DNA of 28,580 nucleotides from Haplosporangium gracile. Lineage: Eukaryota > Mortierellomycota > Mortierellomycetes > Mortierellales > Mortierellaceae. Under the pieces are notes generated by a model. It was not told the DNA's origin and made no database searches. It was given only the letters and a program-made list of their open reading frames with translations. How positions within the stretch are numbered: position 1 is the first letter of the stretch; every line of letters begins with the position of its first letter. The DNA lies in the NCBI GenBank assembly GCA_015499985.1, contig JAAAUF010000537.1:1-28580 (forward strand), given 5' to 3'. The position numbers and the translations under genes are program-made. Shown here piece after piece: positions 24,801 through 28,580 of this stretch.

Positions 24801-26837
24801 CTCGGATCAAAGAGCTCACTTGTTTCTGTTTTCCTTTCGGTATCTGATATATAGGGAAGCATTGCGCATTTGGCGCCTGATCTCACGGATTTGATTCCTT
24901 TTCGCTGGCCGTATTACTGGAAGGGCACGATCGAAATGGTCGACAACGTGCAGATCAATAACCAATTTACAAGGGCGCCTTTCATTTATGTTCCAGGGTT
25001 ACGAACCAGAGGACATGGGCAATATCTATCCTACGAACATGTGAATCTTGGACCAGGAGCGCATTCGATCCGACCAGAGACCATGATTCACCTTGATAGC
25101 GACCGGGATCCAACAGCAGAGGCAGCACGGCGTTACAATGACAATGTAGTTGTTTCTCAGGATGGTAGTGCTGAGCTCAAGATTGTCAAGTTTGGCGTTC
25201 TTTCGCGCAAGATAGACGTCGAGAATGGCAAAAAGAGTGCCGTCAGAGGATGGAGGGATTTGGGCGTTATTTTGAGCGGTTCACAGCTCTTGTTTTTCAC
25301 CGACACCGCCTGGTTCCAGCAACAACGTGCCTCCAATGTTGGATTCAACCCGCAGGACCCACCAGAAGTGGATGGATACTTTGCATCAGAAATGCGTGGC
25401 GGTTCACCTTCAATGCCCCAAGCCCTGATCTCGACTCTGGATTCCATTGCAGTGATCGACAGCAGTTACCAAAAATACCCACATGTGTTCCGACTTGTCT
25501 GTCCCAACGGCAAGCAGTATCTCTTCAGAGCGGACTCGGAGCACGAGATGAACGACTGGATGGCCAAGATCAACTATGCATCGGCCTTCAAGACGGCCGG
25601 AGTCCGACTTCGCAACTATCGAGTCGCATGGGCGGACGACGTCTTTTGGATCAAGGATGAGCAGGGTCGACACCAACTGCGAAGGCGACAAAACGCAGGA
25701 ATACCGACCCGAACTGAACCATTGGACGGACGATCTCAATTGCTGCAGGCAAAGATGAAGGATATCGATCGTCAAATCAATGCCTGCTCGGCTTCCTTGG
25801 CGGCTGAGCTCCGTCTTGCACGTGGACTTGAGGTGATGATTCCTCTCCAGAGCACCACCCGCCAAAAAATTGTTCAGAGCGCGACCGTTGTCGGCAAGCG
25901 TTTGCGACAATTGATGCTGGAGCGGACCAAATTGGATTGCTTCCGCACTGTCCTCGAGCGTGACTTGGCAGTTGTCCCCGCCGAGCGTCAAGCTCTAGGA
26001 TCAGGCAAGCATTCCCATCATCGATTGGGCGTCAGTGTATACGGGAATGGAAGCCTTTCAGGAACGACGGACTGTAGCCACACTTCGGTGGATTCGGGTA
26101 CTCTTCGGTCTAGGGCTGATGTTCTTGGACATGATCCGGATGACCTTGACTATATCAAAACACAGCACCCGTCCGCACCATCGGATCAGCAACACCAGTC
26201 GAGTCATCGTTCTAGTCCTAGTATGGACGACCACATGGATCATATAAAAGACGAGTATGTTTTGGATTCAACCAGGACCAGCCAAAGCAGTAACAGGAGT
26301 ATGAAGGGTCCCATTCGACCTCGACTCCATGCTCCCGACTTTCATAGAACGGTGAGCGATACTGCAATCGATGACGGTTGCCGATCCCAGTCCATCAACA
26401 ATGCTGGGATTCCTATAGGGCCGATGGCGATTCAAGCGGCGATTATTGACGCTGCTCGCGGGACTCAAGGGACAATTTCCAGCACGATATCGAGCCCTTC
26501 GACTCAACAACGCAGCCAGTCTCCGAATAGCTCGACCACAGGGCCTGCCTTGCAGAGACCTGAAACGTCGGTGGGACGGTCCAACACTCGATCCCGTGCA
26601 CTGTCGATGCCAGGACAGTGTCCCAACATGATGCCCAAGACGGTGTCGATCTACTCGAGCAGTTCCCAGACAGCTAGTCGACTAAAGCAGATCTTTGAGC
26701 AAGGGCTGGGTCATTTTAAGTGGGGATCCTCCAACCAGTCAATCCCTGGCTCGTCCTTGAAGACCAACACTCTGTTCCCTCCTGATGTCAATGGCAGTGA
26801 CCCAGCCTTTGTCCCCGAGAGTTCTTCTCGGTCATAG
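21869..26837 (+). CDS. Arf/Arl guanine nucleotide exchange factor with Sec7 and PH domains
   Basis: Role (family): Sec7 domains load GTP on Arf-type GTPases; Sec7-PH proteins of the EFA6/Yel1/Syt1 kind act at the plasma membrane or Golgi. Seen: five exons, 21869-23847, 24013-24125, 24328-24476, 24574-24738 and 24855-26837, join in frame to 1,462 codons. A second in-frame ATG at 22136 has the better context (A at -3, G at +4) and the sequence before it is C/T-rich leader-like, so a 1,373-residue product is quite possible. A long Ser/Pro/Gln-rich N-terminus precedes Sec7 (about 605-790), with the catalytic glutamate E671 in FPKEAQQIDR and motif LMLLHTDAHN. A PH domain (about 908-1044), coiled coil (about 1095-1172) and Ser-rich tail follow. 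Intron 2 starts with GC, not GT; only this junction gives FRSADVVYTIAF. The same intron carries 22 T (24139-24160). The subfamily was not settled. Confidence 0.92.
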
Positions 26838-27327
26838 CATGTGCCTGCCCATTGTATCTGGTTATATATAAAGTCGATCCCGTATGGGCATTGTTCCCTT
26901 TTGGAACTGTGTATATGATTCTTTTCCTCGTATGTTTAATGGCCGCTGGATTTCTTGTGCCACTCCATGGTGTGATCAAACGACCAAAAGAAATGATCAT
27001 AACCTTGTCTCTAAAATTTGTTTCTTTTTTGAACCCTTTTTTTCGCTCATCCGCAACTCGCATCTCTTACAGCGCATCCGCCTTAATCATGTCGCCATAC
27101 CCATTCAATTAATCGATGTTAAATCATCACCACAGTTCACCTGACAACTCCTCCTCCATCAATCACCCCTTCCACGCCTTTTTTTTGAGGACTGATCAAC
27201 AACCCGTGGGTGTGTCTCAAGACCACGCGCGGTCTCACTCTCATCCACGAATCAGCGGCAGCAACACGACCTCAGTCCTCACGTCGCTTTTTAGCATTTC
27301 ACTCCAAGCCTTTCTACTGATTGACTG
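26838..27327. other. 3' region of the Sec7 gene, no gene recognised
   Basis: Contains T-rich 3'-end-like sequence (around 27010-27050). Short open frames at 26852-27144 show no domain, and their codon use differs from that of the genes. Confidence 0.4.
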
Positions 27328-28242
27328 ATGACCCACGAACCAGAGGGCGTCATGTTGTTCGTCGAGTCGTCGAGCCGCCGATTTAGAGATTGTCAAGGCA
27401 TCGATCGCCTCCACGGTAAACACCAACACCCTCGCTCCGCCGGCCTCAGAGCGCGCTTGTGCGACTATAGTATGATTGACGAGCAAGGAGCGCACAGACA
27501 AACAACACATCAACGCATGGCCATTCGGCCACGAGTTTACTACCGTTGTCCTCTTTCAATAACATTTTCTGAGAATTTTACTCTGCAAGGCCGGCTACCA
27601 GCCATTATTCATCTATAACTTCTACACCTCGTTCATTCACCTCGAACTCATCAAGAAGCGATTGGTATGTGTGTCTACTGCTCTTCAGATAAACAGATAA
27701 ACAATGAAATAATACATTAAGCAAACGTGCGATAGTGACAAGAACAAATTAACGTAGTATTCATGCCTGCTTTGATGATATCATATCTTGCTTTTCAGTC
27801 CACCATCATAAAAGTCGTCCTTGCTTTGAGGTGGATCCTCGACAATACCACCTGTCAAATTGACTTATATCCAAAATAGACTGTACCGGCCACCAAATGC
27901 CATATCCTATCAGGAGTACATCCGGGAGCCACTTTTTTTTATGCAATTGCAGTTGCAGTATCAGTTATGCTCTTTTATCCGTCGGGCCAGGACCATGTAT
28001 GTGTTATCATCTTTTATCGTCGAAAAATGCAACATAGATTCATCTCCAAACCCATCCTTCATCTTCTTTTGTTTCGCCATGGATATTATCCGCATCATCA
28101 AAGTTCACTTCTCCAACACAGATCCCCATGGCACAGCCCTCTTGCTCACCATCCCCTACTTCCTCTTCCTCAATCTTTGCTTCCTCTCATCTACAACAAG
28201 ATTCTGAGGCCCTTCTACGATGAGCACGATCACATGGCATGA
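27328..28242 (+). other. Unrecognised stretch with a good intron but broken frames, possibly a decayed gene
   Basis: Seen: a segment reading AGYQPLFIYNFYTSFIHLEL ends at 27664 at a GTATGT donor. A TTTTCAG acceptor at 27798 continues in phase with STIIKVVLALRWILDNTTC. The frame then meets a TAG but goes on with ATFFYAIAVAVSVMLFYP. Upstream the same frame holds two stops (in 27470-27565). The hydrophobic pattern suggests a multi-span membrane protein. I do not recognise it, and no ATG gives a clean product. It could be a decayed gene, or sequence upstream of the next exon that looks coding by chance. Confidence 0.3.
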
Positions 28243-28313
28243 GGATATCGATCTCTCTCGACGACCTCATTATTGCAGCAGCGAACTAGGAGCATTTGCG
28301 GAAACACACCAAG

Positions 28314-28397
28314 ATGGGTAATGGACAAGTTCGGTTTTCTGACAAAGATATCCCAATCGAGCCTTATAACATCACAAATACTGCAACGCCTGGACAG
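28314..28397 (+). CDS. First exon of an unrecognised gene running off the right edge
   Basis: The ATG at 28314-28316 has a favourable context (A at -3, G at +4). It opens 28 codons (MGNGQVRFSDKDIPIEPYNI and eight more) that end exactly at a GTATGC donor (28398). The rest of the gene lies beyond the window or in its last 180 bp, where no clear acceptor was found. The product is unknown. Confidence 0.45.
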
Positions 28398-28580
28398 GTA
28401 TGCTCTTATTTCTCATTTTTTTCAGTGACGATTCAGAGGCTTGTTTAGATTGTTTTGAAACATTGAATTACATCCATCCACCTTATCGGTCTCTGTCGAT
28501 CAATCCGATTGTTTCGATTGCTAAGTGTTGCGGTACGGGTTTACATTTAATTTATCCCCTTTTTTATTCAATGAAGAAGC

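Noticed and set aside
26852..27144. Short hydrophobic frames after the Sec7 stop
   Set aside because: Likely 3' untranslated sequence; no start context, no domain, unlike local codon use.

Overview
The window reads as nuclear DNA of an intron-rich early-diverging fungus, most likely a Mortierellaceae-type soil fungus (Mortierellomycota). The reasons are the many short introns (about 80-200 bp, mostly GTANGT...YAG), the C/T-rich gene leaders, the Asn- and Ser/Gln-rich low-complexity tracts, and a Crinkler (CRN) gene next to an F-box/LRR relic, two families that I recall as expanded in that group. The taxonomic call is inference; I could run no search.

Layout. (1) 1-6.8 kb is an accessory, decayed segment: a broken Crinkler/P-loop NTPase gene on the minus strand, running off the left edge; an F-box/LRR-type relic (minus); a Helitron relic (plus) in which the Rep-side N-terminal domain lies close to the end of the helicase; a cluster of A-rich-loop hairpins; a 472-bp element with 92-bp inverted arms and a TA target duplication; and a coding fragment abutting that element. 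(2) 7.4-26.8 kb is a compact block of conserved genes whose full exon-intron structures close in frame: YME1-type mitochondrial i-AAA protease (+), SYS1 Golgi protein (-), CLPTM1-family membrane protein (+), an isopenicillin-N-synthase-like 2-oxoglutarate/Fe(II) oxygenase (-), an AlkB-type 2-oxoglutarate/Fe(II) oxygenase (-), COP9 signalosome subunit 5 with an intact JAMM site (-), and a large Sec7-PH Arf/Arl exchange factor (+). (3) 26.8-28.6 kb holds no gene I recognise: a stretch with good splice signals but broken frames, then the first exon of a gene running off the right edge.

How the genes relate. There is no gene cluster in the bacterial sense. SYS1 and the Sec7-PH protein both act in Arf/Arl-dependent membrane traffic. 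The two adjacent same-strand 2OG/Fe(II) oxygenases belong to different families. YME1/SYS1 and CLPTM1/oxygenase are convergent pairs; SYS1/CLPTM1 and CSN5/Sec7 are divergent pairs sharing upstream regions that contain simple repeats.

I found no RNA gene, CRISPR array or clearly new multi-gene system. The items most worth a second look are the Crinkler copy broken by two lesions, the shortened Helitron, the TA-flanked palindromic element, the co-varying hairpin series at 5.7-5.9 kb, a perfect 22-bp palindrome with further half-sites upstream of the 2OG oxygenase, and a GC-AG intron inside the Sec7 catalytic domain.
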